Shown: positions 1 to 9,339, counted from the first letter of the stretch. The stretch: 64,000 bases of DNA from Aquimarina spinulae (GCF_943373825.1 NZ_CALSBP010000002.1:1415501-1479500), one strand, 5' to 3'. Notes: a model not told the origin generated them from the sequence alone. Numbers and translations: made by a program.

Positions 1-402
1 ACTTACTTCTTTAATTCCTTTCTTTGCAATTGCTGCTACTATTTCATCATCACTATTTTGCAATTCTTCTAATAATAGTAAGTGAAAAGCGTCATAGAAA
101 AACTGTCTTGTAATCACATATCCAAAGTGTCTGTTTGGTTGTTCGACAAGAAGTACGTTTTTGTACTGTCTTTCTATTCTCAAAAAAGCAATATCATCTT
201 CCGTTTTCCCATCTCCAGAAAGTTGAGCCACGTATTGGTAATAACTTCGCGTTTGACCTAATAAATCCAATGCCATATTAGTCATTGCAATATCCGTTTC
301 CAGGTTTGGTCCATGACCACATAATTCTGATAATCGCTGACCAAGGATCAAAGCATTATCTGCTATACCGTAGATATATTGTATTTTATTTTCGTTTTTC
401 AT
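1..402 (-). CDS. paaC: Phenylacetyl-CoA epoxidase subunit PaaC, N-terminal part (runs off window)
   Basis: The first 134 codons are visible, starting at the ATG complementary to 400-402; the C-terminus lies beyond the left edge. The product begins MKNENKIQYIYGIADNALIL and contains LSELCGHGPNLETDIAMTNM and LDLLGQTRSYYQY, typical of the PaaC ferritin-like fold. PaaC is the non-catalytic structural partner of PaaA in the cytosolic ring 1,2-epoxidase of aerobic phenylacetate breakdown. It is the fourth gene of the reverse-strand run paaE-A-B-C, about 100 bp after paaB. The identification rests on sequence pattern and operon position together. Confidence 0.93.
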   Translation of the reverse strand, partial: MKNENKIQYIYGIADNALILGQRLSELCGHGPNLETDIAMTNMALDLLGQTRSYYQYVAQLSGDGKTEDDIAFLRIERQYKNVLLVEQPNRHFGYVITRQFFYDAFHLLLLEELQNSDDEIVAAIAKKGIKEVS

Positions 403-502
403 AACACTGCCCGTAATGATGGGTATCTTATTTAAATAACTTTAATTTCAAATAGTAAGTTTTCCGTATTCACGGGAATTGTAATTTTTACCATTGTAAA
501 AA

Positions 503-787
503 TTACATATGCTTTACTTCATCTGGTAATGTATAAAACGTAGGATGTCTATACACTTTATCCTGAGCGGGTTCAAATAATTCTCCGTTATTTTCGGGGT
601 TTGATGCTGTGATATGTTTAGATTCTACTACCCATATACTTACTCCTTCATTTCTTCGTGTATATACATCTCTGGCATTTTCTAAAGCCATTTCTGCATC
701 GGCAGCATGAATACTACCAAAATGACGATGTTCTAAACCATTTTTACTTCTTACAAACACTTCCCAAAGTGGCCAGTTATTTTTCAT
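503..787 (-). CDS. paaB: Phenylacetyl-CoA epoxidase subunit PaaB
   Basis: A 94-residue protein, the usual length for PaaB. It opens with WPLWEVFVRSKNGLEHRHFG and has the HAADAEMALENARDVYTRR segment characteristic of the family. PaaB is a small subunit needed to assemble the PaaABCE multicomponent monooxygenase, which converts phenylacetyl-CoA to ring-1,2-epoxyphenylacetyl-CoA. It lies 33 bp downstream of paaA on the same strand. Order and sequence agree, so there is little doubt. Confidence 0.95.
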   Translation of the reverse strand: MKNNWPLWEVFVRSKNGLEHRHFGSIHAADAEMALENARDVYTRRNEGVSIWVVESKHITASNPENNGELFEPAQDKVYRHPTFYTLPDEVKHM

Positions 788-820
788 AATTATGAATTTT
801 AAATTCTGAATTCAGAATTA

Positions 821-1801
821 TTATATTGCTTTTTTAAGCTTTTTATCTTCTTGTTTTTTGGCATATGACATCGCTGCATCCCTCACCCATTCTCCTTTTT
901 CCCAGGCATTAACTCTAGCTGTCATACGCTCTTTGTTACAAGGGCCGTGACCTTTTACTACTTGCCAGAATTCGTCCCAATCTATTTCTCCAAAATCGTA
1001 ACTCCCTTTTTCTTCATTCCATTTTAAATCCGGATCTGGAATAGTAAGTCCAATTAATTCTGCTTGCGGAACTGTTTGATCAATAAACTGCTGACGTAAT
1101 TCGTCATTAGTTTTTCTTTTTAATTTCCACTTCATTGATTGAGCAGTATGTACAGATTCTGCATCAGTAGGTCCCAGCATCATCAACGATGGCCACCACC
1201 ATCTATTTAATGCATCTTGCGCCATTTCTTTTTGCTCTGGGGTACCATTCGCCAACGTAATCATTATTTCATATCCTTGACGCTGATGAAAACTCTCTTC
1301 TTTACATACTCTAACCATCGCTCTTGCATATGGCCCATAGGAAGTACTGCATAGAGGCACTTGATTAATAATTGCCGCACCATCTACCAACCAACCAATT
1401 GCTCCCATATCTGCCCAGGTGATTGTAGGGTAATTGAATATACTAGAGTATTTTGCTTTACCTGTATGTAATTGCTCGTATAGTTCTTCTCTAGAAATTC
1501 CTAAAGTCTCACATGCACTATATAAGTATAATCCATGTCCTGCCTCATCCTGAACTTTAGCTATTAAAGCTACTTTACGTCTTAAGGAAGGTGCACGAGT
1601 AATCCAGTTTCCTTCTGGCAACATTCCAATAATTTCGGAATGTGCGTGCTGAGAAATTTGCCGAATATGAGTTTTCCGGTATTTTTCCGGCATCCAATCT
1701 TTAGGTTCGATCTTTTCATCTCTGGCAATTCTCTGCTCAAAGATTTCTTCTAGACTTAGACTCTGCCCAGTCCCATGGTTTTTTATTTCTTTTTCGCTCA
1801 T
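821..1801 (-). CDS. paaA: Phenylacetyl-CoA epoxidase catalytic subunit PaaA
   Basis: A 326-residue protein of normal PaaA length. Di-iron ligand motifs of the bacterial multicomponent monooxygenase fold are visible: an ExxH in [20 protein letters not shown] and a second in [15 protein letters not shown]. The middle ([20 protein letters not shown]) and C-terminal ([18 protein letters not shown]) stretches are strongly PaaA-like. It catalyses O2-dependent epoxidation of the phenyl ring of phenylacetyl-CoA in the cytosol, with electrons from PaaE encoded 12 bp upstream. Confidence 0.96.
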   Translation of the reverse strand: MSEKEIKNHGTGQSLSLEEIFEQRIARDEKIEPKDWMPEKYRKTHIRQISQHAHSEIIGMLPEGNWITRAPSLRRKVALIAKVQDEAGHGLYLYSACETLGISREELYEQLHTGKAKYSSIFNYPTITWADMGAIGWLVDGAAIINQVPLCSTSYGPYARAMVRVCKEESFHQRQGYEIMITLANGTPEQKEMAQDALNRWWWPSLMMLGPTDAESVHTAQSMKWKLKRKTNDELRQQFIDQTVPQAELIGLTIPDPDLKWNEEKGSYDFGEIDWDEFWQVVKGHGPCNKERMTARVNAWEKGEWVRDAAMSYAKKQEDKKLKKAI

Positions 1802-1813
1802 AATCCTAGAGTT

Positions 1814-2887
1814 TTATACATCAAAATCAACTACTACTTTTTCTGTAGTAGGAACAGCCTGGCAAGATAAGACAAGACCTTTTGCAACCTCATCTTCTTC
1901 TAGCGCATAGTTTACCTTCATTTCTACTGCTCCTTCAACAACTTTACATTTACAAGTACTGCACACTCCACCTTTACAAGCAAAGGGCAGATCTGCACCA
2001 GAAGCCAACGCTCCATCTAATATATTATCATGATCATCATCCATGGCAAAGTGAAACTCTTTTCCACCATCAATAATAGTAACCTCAGTTCCATCAAATT
2101 TATGATCAACTACTTCTGCTGCTTTTTTCTTATCTTCTTCAGAAACACCTGAAAAGAAAAGTTCATAATGAATTTTGTCTTTTGGCAATCCTGCATTCAC
2201 CAATCCATCTCTAATCAAAAAGATCATTTCTTCAGGACCGCAGACAAAGCATTCATCTACACTGGATACATCAATTATTTTATCTGTAAGTTCCTGTATC
2301 TTTTCTTCTGTAAATCTTCCATTAAGTAATGGTATATCCCGATGTTCTTTTGTTAAAAAATAAAATATCTCTACTCTTCCAAAATACTTGTTTCTAAGCG
2401 CTTCTATCTCTTCTTTAAAGATAATGGATTTCGCATTCCGATTCAAGTAAAAGAGCTTGAAAGTACTTTCTGGCTCAGACGCAAGATGAGTTTTTAGTAT
2501 GGATAATATAGGCGTAATACCACTTCCTGCTGCAAAAACAATATAATTTTTGGCTTTTGAAGGAGCCACTTCAACAAAAAAGTTTCCCATAGGAGGCATT
2601 ACTTCCAGAACATCTCCTTTTTTAAGCACATCATTTGCGAAGTTAGAGAACAATCCCTGATCAATTCGTTTAACTGCCACCTGCCATTTATTTTCAACAG
2701 GACTTGAACACAAAGAATAAGAGCGCCTTACCTCTTCATCATTAATAGATGTTTTTAGAGTAAGATGCTGGCCTTGCTTAAACAAAAATGTATTTCTAAG
2801 CTCTTCTGGTATATCAAAAGTGATAGATGTACAATCCTTAGTTTCTTTAGTTAATTCAGAAACGCGAATAGAATAAAAATCAGTCAT
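1814..2887 (-). CDS. paaE: Phenylacetyl-CoA epoxidase reductase subunit PaaE
   Basis: A 357-residue ferredoxin-NADP reductase-like electron donor for PaaA. The N-terminal half has the FAD-binding RRSYSLCSSP motif near residue 55 and the FAAGSGITPILSIL nucleotide-binding segment. The C-terminal 90 residues form a plant-type 2Fe-2S ferredoxin with Cys ligands in ACKGGVCSTCKCKV and a last Cys in LSCQ. It is the first structural gene of the operon; a promoter with an overlapping palindrome lies directly upstream. Some nomenclatures call this gene paaK; the family is certain. Confidence 0.95.
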   Translation of the reverse strand: MTDFYSIRVSELTKETKDCTSITFDIPEELRNTFLFKQGQHLTLKTSINDEEVRRSYSLCSSPVENKWQVAVKRIDQGLFSNFANDVLKKGDVLEVMPPMGNFFVEVAPSKAKNYIVFAAGSGITPILSILKTHLASEPESTFKLFYLNRNAKSIIFKEEIEALRNKYFGRVEIFYFLTKEHRDIPLLNGRFTEEKIQELTDKIIDVSSVDECFVCGPEEMIFLIRDGLVNAGLPKDKIHYELFFSGVSEEDKKKAAEVVDHKFDGTEVTIIDGGKEFHFAMDDDHDNILDGALASGADLPFACKGGVCSTCKCKVVEGAVEMKVNYALEEDEVAKGLVLSCQAVPTTEKVVVDFDV

Positions 2888-2918
2888 ATCTTAATTTAAC
2901 TATATAGTTATAGCTAAA

Positions 2919-2950
2919 CAAAACTAACAATTGTTAGTTTGATACACAAA
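2919..2950 (-). promoter_or_regulatory. Promoter of the paaEABC operon
   Basis: Read on the reverse strand there is a TTTG (complement of 2947-2950), a 20-nt spacer, and TAGTTTTG (complement of 2919-2926). This fits the Bacteroidota housekeeping promoter pattern TTG-N17-23-TAnnTTTG. It sits 31 bp upstream of the paaE start codon. The fit to consensus is seen in the sequence; activity is inferred. Confidence 0.6.
2921..2940. promoter_or_regulatory. Perfect 20-bp palindromic operator overlapping the paa promoter
   Basis: The half-site AAACTAACAA is followed immediately by its exact reverse complement. The palindrome covers the spacer and most of the -7 element of the paaE promoter, so a bound dimer would block RNA polymerase. 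Its core CTAAC-N4-GTTAG resembles the PaaR box as I remember it from Thermus (CNAACGNNCGTTNG). The TetR-type gene just upstream is the obvious ligand. A second 14-bp palindrome (TAACTATATAGTTA, 2897-2910) lies between this site and paaE. Confidence 0.65.
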
Positions 2951-2989
2951 TAATTATCTGTTAATTTTATGGCTACCCCAAAATATAGG

Positions 2990-3559
2990 TCATGCCACCC
3001 CTTTTAACAATACTGATATCATATCTCGTTTCAAGATATCAGAATCAATCTCTTTTTGTTCGGGGTACCATAAATACAATGTTCTTAAGGTAGAGAGTGT
3101 AGAAAACACCATAATTTCTACATTATAGGGTTTAATCTCTCCTTTTTCTAATCCTTTCTTTACTATATCTCTAAAACTATCTTCATATTCTTGGCGCATT
3201 TTCTCAAAATATTGCAAATTATTCTCTTCCAGATGCATCCAATCGTTATTAAGTGAAGCCAGACCATCTGCATTTCGCAATGTTACATCTATATGTAAGT
3301 CAATAATATTTTCCAGTTTTTGGATTGTATTTTCATCAGAATTCACAATTTTATTCATCCCAACGGTAAATTCCTCTGCAAGTCCAATTATGATAGTAGA
3401 TAATATTTCTTGTTTTGACTGAATATGATTATATAAGCTTGCCGCTTTAATCCCCATAGCTTTTGCCAAATCTCTCATAGTTACTGCACTATACCCTTTT
3501 TCTTTAAAAAGAATAGCTGCTGCATTTATAATTTCTTGTTTTCTGCTTTCGGGTCTCAT
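2990..3559 (-). CDS. TetR/AcrR-family regulator, probable PaaR-like repressor
   Basis: A 189-residue protein with an N-terminal TetR helix-turn-helix (residues about 8-55: EIINAAAILFKEKGYSAVTM, then DLAKAMGIKAASLYNHI). The C-terminal ligand-binding half is all-helical with no family signature I recognise. It is encoded just upstream of paaE on the same strand, with 102 bp between that hold a promoter and a perfect palindrome. By analogy with PaaR it would release the operon when phenylacetyl-CoA binds. The fold is clear; target and ligand are inferred from position. Confidence 0.88.
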   Translation of the reverse strand: MRPESRKQEIINAAAILFKEKGYSAVTMRDLAKAMGIKAASLYNHIQSKQEILSTIIIGLAEEFTVGMNKIVNSDENTIQKLENIIDLHIDVTLRNADGLASLNNDWMHLEENNLQYFEKMRQEYEDSFRDIVKKGLEKGEIKPYNVEIMVFSTLSTLRTLYLWYPEQKEIDSDILKRDMISVLLKGVA

Positions 3560-3809
3560 CTGTTTTGATTTATCATTTATATTGGTCAGATAAAATTCAC
3601 ATAGTAATCATTTTTCAACAAGCTCAACTAATAAAGTGAAGCCGGCATTAAAAACCTTAACTATACTCATTTCACGGTAGGTATTTTGTTTTCCACTCAA
3701 AAATAAATTTTAATCTCATATAACCCATATTTTTGCGACCAAAAACAATGATTATGATGAATTTATGTTATAAATAATACTATATTAACCATAAAAAGAA
3801 TATAGACTT

Positions 3810-4247
3810 ATGAAATCTTTAATAATCATTTTGTTTTTCGTGGCATTTTCAAATACAAATAGTTGCGCAAACAAAAATAATGCAGCAGTCAAAAGTCAGG
3901 AAAAAGAAAATCAGGTAACTAAAAAAATAACTTTTTCTGTTACTCGACTTAATGGGAAAGATGTTTCTAAGAGGAAGTTACATATCACTTTTGACGAAGA
4001 ACAAAGCTCTGCATATGGCCACTCTGGCTGCAATACGTTTTCTTCTAAGTATACCGAAGAAGGTAACACTATTTCTTTTAGCTTCCCTATTGCAACAAAA
4101 ATGTATTGCGAAAAAAATTCAGTAATAGAAAAAGAATTTTTTAAAACTCTTATTGAAGTTAAAACCAGAACCCTGAAAGAAGATACTCTAATTTTAAAAG
4201 ATGTTAATAATAAAGAGTTATTCTTTGGGATAAGATCCAAAGAATAA
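3810..4247 (+). CDS. META-domain (HslJ-like) secreted protein or lipoprotein
   Basis: A 145-residue protein with a signal sequence and a possible lipidated Cys at residue 19 (SNTNSCANK), though the lipobox is atypical. From residue 40 it shows a META/HslJ domain: LNGKDV, GHSGCNTFSSKYTEEGNTI, then TKMYC with the conserved Cys. In E. coli HslJ this domain is linked to novobiocin resistance and heat shock; the biochemical role is unknown. The last eleven codons form the left arm and loop of a strong terminator hairpin. Monocistronic, convergent with the protease gene. Confidence 0.8.
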   Translation: MKSLIIILFFVAFSNTNSCANKNNAAVKSQEKENQVTKKITFSVTRLNGKDVSKRKLHITFDEEQSSAYGHSGCNTFSSKYTEEGNTISFSFPIATKMYCEKNSVIEKEFFKTLIEVKTRTLKEDTLILKDVNNKELFFGIRSKE

Positions 4248-4254
4248 CTCTTTA
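4211..4254. terminator. Bidirectional hairpin overlapping the end of the META-domain gene
   Basis: The 18-bp arm at 4211-4228 is exactly complementary to 4237-4254 across an 8-nt loop, followed by a T-rich tract on the + strand. The stop codon (4245-4247) is inside the right arm, so the C-terminal residues EL-FFGIRSKE are constrained by the hairpin. It sits between convergent genes and can serve both. Confidence 0.8.
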
Positions 4255-4272
4255 TATTTTGTTATTCTATAT

Positions 4273-5952
4273 CTAGAATTGTTTACTTACAATTACTTTT
4301 TTGGTAAAGGAAGTGCCATCGGATGTGTTTTTAACATAAATAAAATACATTCCTGTTGATTTATCTGACATATCAATTTGTCCTTTTTCTTCAGACAATT
4401 TCCCAGAACCTACAACCATTCCTGAAATATTATAAAGGTAATATTCTAATTTACCCTCTACTGTATTAGTAATATTAACAATAGCTTCTGATGCGTTAAA
4501 AGAAACCGCTAACACCTTTTCTTCTTCAGGTTCTGGATCAATTGGCGGTGGCGGTGGCGGTGGGTTTCCATTGTTTTCCTGAGAAAGCATATTTAATGTT
4601 TCTCTTCCTGTATTATCGGGATCTAACCAATTAGAGAGTCTGTTAGAATCTGAGTTACCAAAACTCCATGAAACATTAAACCTACCATAAAAATCTGAAA
4701 GACCATTATCATTTATCCCCGAACAGGCTGCTCCTCCTCCTGCAAGCTGCCCTACTATTCTACCATTTGGATCAAAAAGAGCAGAACCAGAGGACCCGCC
4801 TTCTGTAACTCCAAGATCCCAATCTGTTACCTCCCAGGAATCAACAGGAGCGGTTAAACCCCCAATATTAGTTTTTATTTGCGATAGCGCTGTATTTTCT
4901 CTACACACCTTCATTATATCTCCGCTAGGATGGTGAATCCCTATCGCAAAATTTGCTGCTATATCTCTTCGATCCCAACCGGCCCATTCTAATTCCCAGG
5001 ATTCATCTAAACCTCCATCTAAATTCAACAGTTTGAAATCAGATTCTGCATTCGCAGCTAATCGCGTAGCTCCACTGGTTGTTTGGTTTACTGCAGCATC
5101 AGTACTACCTGTAGTTGTCGCGCAAGAAGGATTAGGACTAATCCAATTAAAACGAAATGCCCAAGTAGATTCACTACCAGCATTACAATGATTAGCTGTC
5201 AAAAAATATGGTGCTTTATCATTTTTTGTATTATTAATCAGTGTTCCTGTACAAACAAAACCATCCATAATTACAAAAGCAACAGCGTGCTTTAATCTAT
5301 CTTTTAATTCATCAAAATCTTCTCCAACAGGACACTCTACATCTTGATTACAATCTCCAGAGTCACCGAAATTTTTGCTTTGAATTTGAGTATTTGTAAT
5401 TGAGCGATATCCATGAATTACTTTAGCAATATTTAATTGCCCTTTACCAGCAACAGAAGCAGGTTCAAAATATTCTATCCATACATTATCTCCTTCTACC
5501 ATCCAGGTACCTAGCATCTGGTCTGGTCTGTTAAAAATATTTGTATACGCTCCTAAAAGATCAGATTTATCACTATTATACAAATGCATAGTAGCTCCTC
5601 TAGGTATTTTATAAGTATCAAAAATGAAATTTAATGTCTTGGCGTCTTTAGATATAATATTAATACGCCATATTCTATCTCCATTCGGTAATTCGTCCCA
5701 TACTCCCGAATTTTTAAGACCTAAATTCACTTTAAGTTCATAACCAAATCGCCATGGTCTTGATTTATCCGAATCATTCTTGGCATCTTCAGCTTTGATT
5801 TTAGCCAAATCAAAACTTTTCATAAGCATCGGAACTATGCTCTTTTTCTCTTGCATACCCCAACTTACTGGTTCACTATGCGTAACCTGGGCATTTATAC
5901 CTAATGTAAATAATAATAATCCTAATACTATCAGCTTAATTCTCACAACCAT
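4273..5952 (-). CDS. Secreted trypsin-fold serine protease (lysyl endopeptidase-like) with T9SS sorting domain
   Basis: A 559-residue preproprotein. Residues 1-21 are a signal peptide ending in INAQ, followed by a propeptide of about 180 residues. The catalytic domain carries a full triad: His255 in LTANHC, Asp305 in SDFKLLNLDG and Ser388 in EGGSSGSALFD, with many Cys for disulfides. A linker with seven consecutive prolines (about residue 465) leads to a C-terminal domain ending STGMYFIYVKNTSDG...KKVIVSKQF, a type A T9SS sorting signal. Expected to be exported by Sec, then across the outer membrane by the type IX system. Architecture resembles Achromobacter/Lysobacter lysyl endopeptidases; Lys specificity is not proven. 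Confidence 0.9.
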   Translation of the reverse strand: MVVRIKLIVLGLLLFTLGINAQVTHSEPVSWGMQEKKSIVPMLMKSFDLAKIKAEDAKNDSDKSRPWRFGYELKVNLGLKNSGVWDELPNGDRIWRINIISKDAKTLNFIFDTYKIPRGATMHLYNSDKSDLLGAYTNIFNRPDQMLGTWMVEGDNVWIEYFEPASVAGKGQLNIAKVIHGYRSITNTQIQSKNFGDSGDCNQDVECPVGEDFDELKDRLKHAVAFVIMDGFVCTGTLINNTKNDKAPYFLTANHCNAGSESTWAFRFNWISPNPSCATTTGSTDAAVNQTTSGATRLAANAESDFKLLNLDGGLDESWELEWAGWDRRDIAANFAIGIHHPSGDIMKVCRENTALSQIKTNIGGLTAPVDSWEVTDWDLGVTEGGSSGSALFDPNGRIVGQLAGGGAACSGINDNGLSDFYGRFNVSWSFGNSDSNRLSNWLDPDNTGRETLNMLSQENNGNPPPPPPPIDPEPEEEKVLAVSFNASEAIVNITNTVEGKLEYYLYNISGMVVGSGKLSEEKGQIDMSDKSTGMYFIYVKNTSDGTSFTKKVIVSKQF

Positions 5953-5973
5953 TTATTTTTTTAATTGATAAAA

Positions 5974-6001
5974 CAAATTTAACTATTTAAGAATACTTCA
6001 A
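5974..6001 (-). promoter_or_regulatory. Promoter of the T9SS protease gene
   Basis: On the reverse strand TTG (complement of 5999-6001), a 17-nt spacer and TAAATTTG (complement of 5974-5981) match the Bacteroidota consensus. The -7 element ends 22 bp upstream of the protease ATG. The region is shared with the divergent hydroxylase gene at 6064. Confidence 0.5.
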
Positions 6002-6063
6002 TATCAAAATAAAACTATTAATTTTCCAATTAAATTGTCTTGATCAAAAATTAATTTCTATAT

Positions 6064-7824
6064 ATGTCTCTAAATATTGCATCTAATCCCTTAATTGACC
6101 GGCTTCCCGCGCATTTAAAACAATTCATAAAACCACAAAATTATGAAGAGTACACGCCAATAAATCAAGCAGTTTGGAGGTATGTTATGCGCAAAAACAC
6201 CACTTCTCTTAGTAAAGCTGCCCATAATTCTTACCTAAATGGCCTTAAAAAGACAGGAATTTCGATCGATGAGATACCAAGTATGTATGGAATGAATCGA
6301 ATTCTAAAAGAAATTGGTTGGGCAGCTGTAGCTGTCGATGGATTTATCCCTCCTAATGCATTTATGGAGTTTCAGGCATATAATATTCTTGTTATCGCAT
6401 CAGAAATCAGACAATTAGAAAATATTGAATACACCCCTGCTCCCGATATAATTCATGAAGCAGCAGGACATGCTCCTATCATTGCTAATCCTGATTATGC
6501 AGAATACCTACGACGTTTCGGGAAAATTGGTTGCAAAGCAATCTCTTCTAAAAAAGATTACGATATGTATGAAGCTGTGCGTACACTTTCTATTCTAAAA
6601 GAAGCATATGGTACAAATCCAAAAGAGATAGAAGAAGCAGAAAGAAAAATAGAAGAGTTACAAAATCAGAAAGAGAACCCTTCGGAAATGGCTTTGATAC
6701 GTAACTTACATTGGTGGACGGTTGAATATGGCTTAATTGGTACAGTAGATGAACCTAGAATCTATGGTGCAGGATTGCTTTCCTCTATTGGAGAAAGCGA
6801 ATGGTGTATGACTAACAATGTAAAGAAACTGCCTTACTCTCCCGATGCTGCTTTTCAGGATTTTGACATCACCAAACCACAACCACAACTCTTTGTAACG
6901 CCAGATTTTGCTTATCTATGTCAGGTATTAGAAGAATTTGCAGATACTATGGCTTTAAGAAAAGGTGGACACAGAGGACTTGCAAAATTAATCGAATCAG
7001 AAAATTTAGGAACCATAGAGCTAAGTACTGGTCTACAAATCTCGGGAGTATTTACCCGAATGATAAAAAATGAGGATAACGAAGTTATTTATTTTGAAAC
7101 TAGCGGCCCAACAGCACTTTCTTTTAGAGAAAAAGAGCTTATTGGCCACGGTATAGAGGCTCACTCAAATGGACTTAGATCTCCTCTTGGAAAATTAAAA
7201 GGTATCAATCTTGCTATAGAAAACATGTCTCCAAGAGATCTGAAAGCTTATAATTTTTATGATGGAGAGTATATAGAATTCGAATTCGAAAGTGGGATTA
7301 CTATTGCAGGAACTAACATTACTGGAATAAGAAACATTAAAGGTGAATTGATTTTAATTCAGTTTAGTGAATGTACTATCAAATACAAGGACGAATATCT
7401 TTTTAAACCAGAATGGGGTACTTTTGATCTAGCTGTCGGAAAAGAAATCGTATCTGCTTTCTCTGGCCCTGCAGATGATAACTCATTTAATTTGGTGACT
7501 CATAATCCTTCGTCGGTTACTGCACAAAGAACATATTCTGAAAAAGAAAAAGATCTACATTCTTTATACTCCTCTGTTAAAAATATTAGAGAAGGAAAAA
7601 ATGCTACGTTTTCACTGGAAGCCGTATTCGAAATTTTAGAGAAAGACCATCCTAACGATTGGTTACTTCCTTTAGAGATTTATGAATTAGTTTATGATAG
7701 AGATTCAATATTTGCTTCACAAGTGTTAGAACATCTTAAAAATATACAATCCAAAAGACCTAATATCAAACATCTAATTAGTAGCGGTATTGATACTGTG
7801 ATCAATTCAGAATTTACAGTATAG
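6064..7824 (+). CDS. Aromatic amino acid hydroxylase (phenylalanine 4-monooxygenase), long Bacteroidota form
   Basis: A 586-residue protein. The non-haem iron site is visible: His131 and His136 in IIHEAAGHAPII and Glu221 in LHWWTVEYGLIG, the tetrahydropterin-dependent hydroxylase signature. The catalytic domain takes up roughly residues 20-330. The C-terminal 250 residues (after LRKGGHRGLAKLIES) have no motif I recognise; similar long enzymes are common in Flavobacteriia. The expected reaction is L-Phe to L-Tyr. This could feed tyrosine catabolism and also the tyrosine ammonia-lyase of the pigment locus about 30 kb away. Tryptophan as substrate cannot be excluded. Confidence 0.88.
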   Translation: MSLNIASNPLIDRLPAHLKQFIKPQNYEEYTPINQAVWRYVMRKNTTSLSKAAHNSYLNGLKKTGISIDEIPSMYGMNRILKEIGWAAVAVDGFIPPNAFMEFQAYNILVIASEIRQLENIEYTPAPDIIHEAAGHAPIIANPDYAEYLRRFGKIGCKAISSKKDYDMYEAVRTLSILKEAYGTNPKEIEEAERKIEELQNQKENPSEMALIRNLHWWTVEYGLIGTVDEPRIYGAGLLSSIGESEWCMTNNVKKLPYSPDAAFQDFDITKPQPQLFVTPDFAYLCQVLEEFADTMALRKGGHRGLAKLIESENLGTIELSTGLQISGVFTRMIKNEDNEVIYFETSGPTALSFREKELIGHGIEAHSNGLRSPLGKLKGINLAIENMSPRDLKAYNFYDGEYIEFEFESGITIAGTNITGIRNIKGELILIQFSECTIKYKDEYLFKPEWGTFDLAVGKEIVSAFSGPADDNSFNLVTHNPSSVTAQRTYSEKEKDLHSLYSSVKNIREGKNATFSLEAVFEILEKDHPNDWLLPLEIYELVYDRDSIFASQVLEHLKNIQSKRPNIKHLISSGIDTVINSEFTV

Positions 7825-8145
7825 AATACTATTTCTCTTTTAAATTATTTCTTCAAAAATCATGGCTTCTAGAATTTTTAGTTCGCTACTATAACAGTGT
7901 GTGTTTTTCTAAAATTCTTAGCCAAAAAGGCTTAAAAAAAACCAACACACTCATTATCAATCATTTATCTACGGAACAAAATTTTATATGCATGCATAAT
8001 AAATATGTAAAAAACAAAAATACACTTGTCAATTTTTATGGTCTAACCACATTTCTTTTGAGTATTTAATACCTTATAAATCAAGTCAATAAGATATCAT
8101 TTTCCTAATTTTAAAAGACAAAACTAACTTAAGTATATTAAAATT
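7825..8145. other. AT-rich intergenic region with nested inverted repeats
   Basis: 321 bp without a credible gene. It contains an imperfect inverted repeat (7868-7881 with 7909-7921), GTGTGTT at 7899-7905 complementary to AACACAC at 7944-7950, and a small AGCC-A5-GGCT hairpin at 7920-7932. These probably form the 3' end of the hydroxylase transcript. I see no convincing TAnnTTTG promoter for the gene at 8146. Confidence 0.4.
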
Positions 8146-9321
8146 ATGAAAAAATCATTTTTACTTTTAAATGTAGTTCTCGTTTCCTTGTTATTTTTTA
8201 ATTGTGAAACAGAAGAAGTAGTCGTTAACGAAACTAATGTCGTTCAAAACAAGAATAGAATAGACAAAAAGAAGATAGCATTTGACCTAATTGATTTACT
8301 AGCTAACACAGAGTTTAGCACTAATATTGTAGAGACATTAGCCAAAGATCGAACACCAGGGATCAAGTTATCTAAAGTATTAAAAGAAAACGCCGCCTTA
8401 TTATCGGACCAGGAATCGTATCAATCCTTAAAAAAGATAGTAGATAAGGCAGATAACCAACTTAAATCTAACGAAATACCTGACATTATAGAAATACCAG
8501 AATTATGGTTACAAAAACCTGATCATAAATCGGTAGATTATGCTGATCTATTAATATCATATGCTCCCGAAGGTGATGAAAAATCATGGACAAAAATTGA
8601 AGCATATACTCTTGAAGGGGAAACTGTTTTTCTAGACGTTAAAGATGTTCCCAATGTACCTGTACTTGTAATAGAAACCAAAGGCTACGAAACCTTAAAA
8701 GCAGAAGTAGATTATATGAATACCCAGTTACAAACTGCTGGATTACAAAATAATCGTTTTGGGTCTGCTAAAATGGACTTAAGCCCTTCTTCCAAAGCCA
8801 ATGCAGGGCTTGAAACTACCAAATTAGATAAAATACGATTAAATAACGATGAGGAGCCCTGGATAAGTGGTGCTGCAGAAGTTTACGCTATCACTTCTGG
8901 AATAAAAAACACCAGTAATGAAGCTGAAGTAAAAATCATACCTATGTATTATCTGAATTATGAAGGTACCACATATTACCCTAACCAGATCATGCTTTTT
9001 TGGGATGATTATAAATACCAGGCGGCAAACATTCAATTATTCGAAAAAGACGACAACTACAATTTTAAACAATTGGTTACCATAATTGTTGATGGTATTT
9101 TTCAAATTGTTGGTACAGTTTCTGGACAGCCATGGGTAAATATACTTGGGCAAGTAGCAGGGGCTATTTTACAAGCAATGCCAGATGAATGGTACACTAA
9201 TAATGATGATTATGTAGACTCTTTATATACCATTCAAAAAAACAAAACTTATACTAATCATGTAGGTGCCCGAGGTAATGCAACCGTTACTTTATCTCCT
9301 CTGTTTATCCCTAATAATTAA
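8146..9321 (+). CDS. Lipoprotein of unknown function, DUF3103-like
   Basis: A 391-residue protein with a lipoprotein signal peptide ending at Cys20 (LLFFNCETEEVV); acidic residues follow the Cys, as in surface-exposed Bacteroidota lipoproteins. The middle part (residues 120-190: ELWLQKPDHKSVDYADLLIS, YAPEGDEKSW, VPNVPVLVIETKG) recalls DUF3103 proteins, which have no known function; this match is from memory. Near residues 310-345 there is a glycine- and hydrophobic-rich stretch (IFQIVGTVSGQPWVNILGQV). It is followed by a strong terminator, so it is monocistronic. Confidence 0.6.
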   Translation: MKKSFLLLNVVLVSLLFFNCETEEVVVNETNVVQNKNRIDKKKIAFDLIDLLANTEFSTNIVETLAKDRTPGIKLSKVLKENAALLSDQESYQSLKKIVDKADNQLKSNEIPDIIEIPELWLQKPDHKSVDYADLLISYAPEGDEKSWTKIEAYTLEGETVFLDVKDVPNVPVLVIETKGYETLKAEVDYMNTQLQTAGLQNNRFGSAKMDLSPSSKANAGLETTKLDKIRLNNDEEPWISGAAEVYAITSGIKNTSNEAEVKIIPMYYLNYEGTTYYPNQIMLFWDDYKYQAANIQLFEKDDNYNFKQLVTIIVDGIFQIVGTVSGQPWVNILGQVAGAILQAMPDEWYTNNDDYVDSLYTIQKNKTYTNHVGARGNATVTLSPLFIPNN

Positions 9322-9339
9322 ACAACAAACTATAAAAAC

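Noticed and set aside
4548..4568. Short GGT/GGC repeat as a separate repeat element
   Set aside because: It is the antisense view of the seven-proline linker of the T9SS protease.
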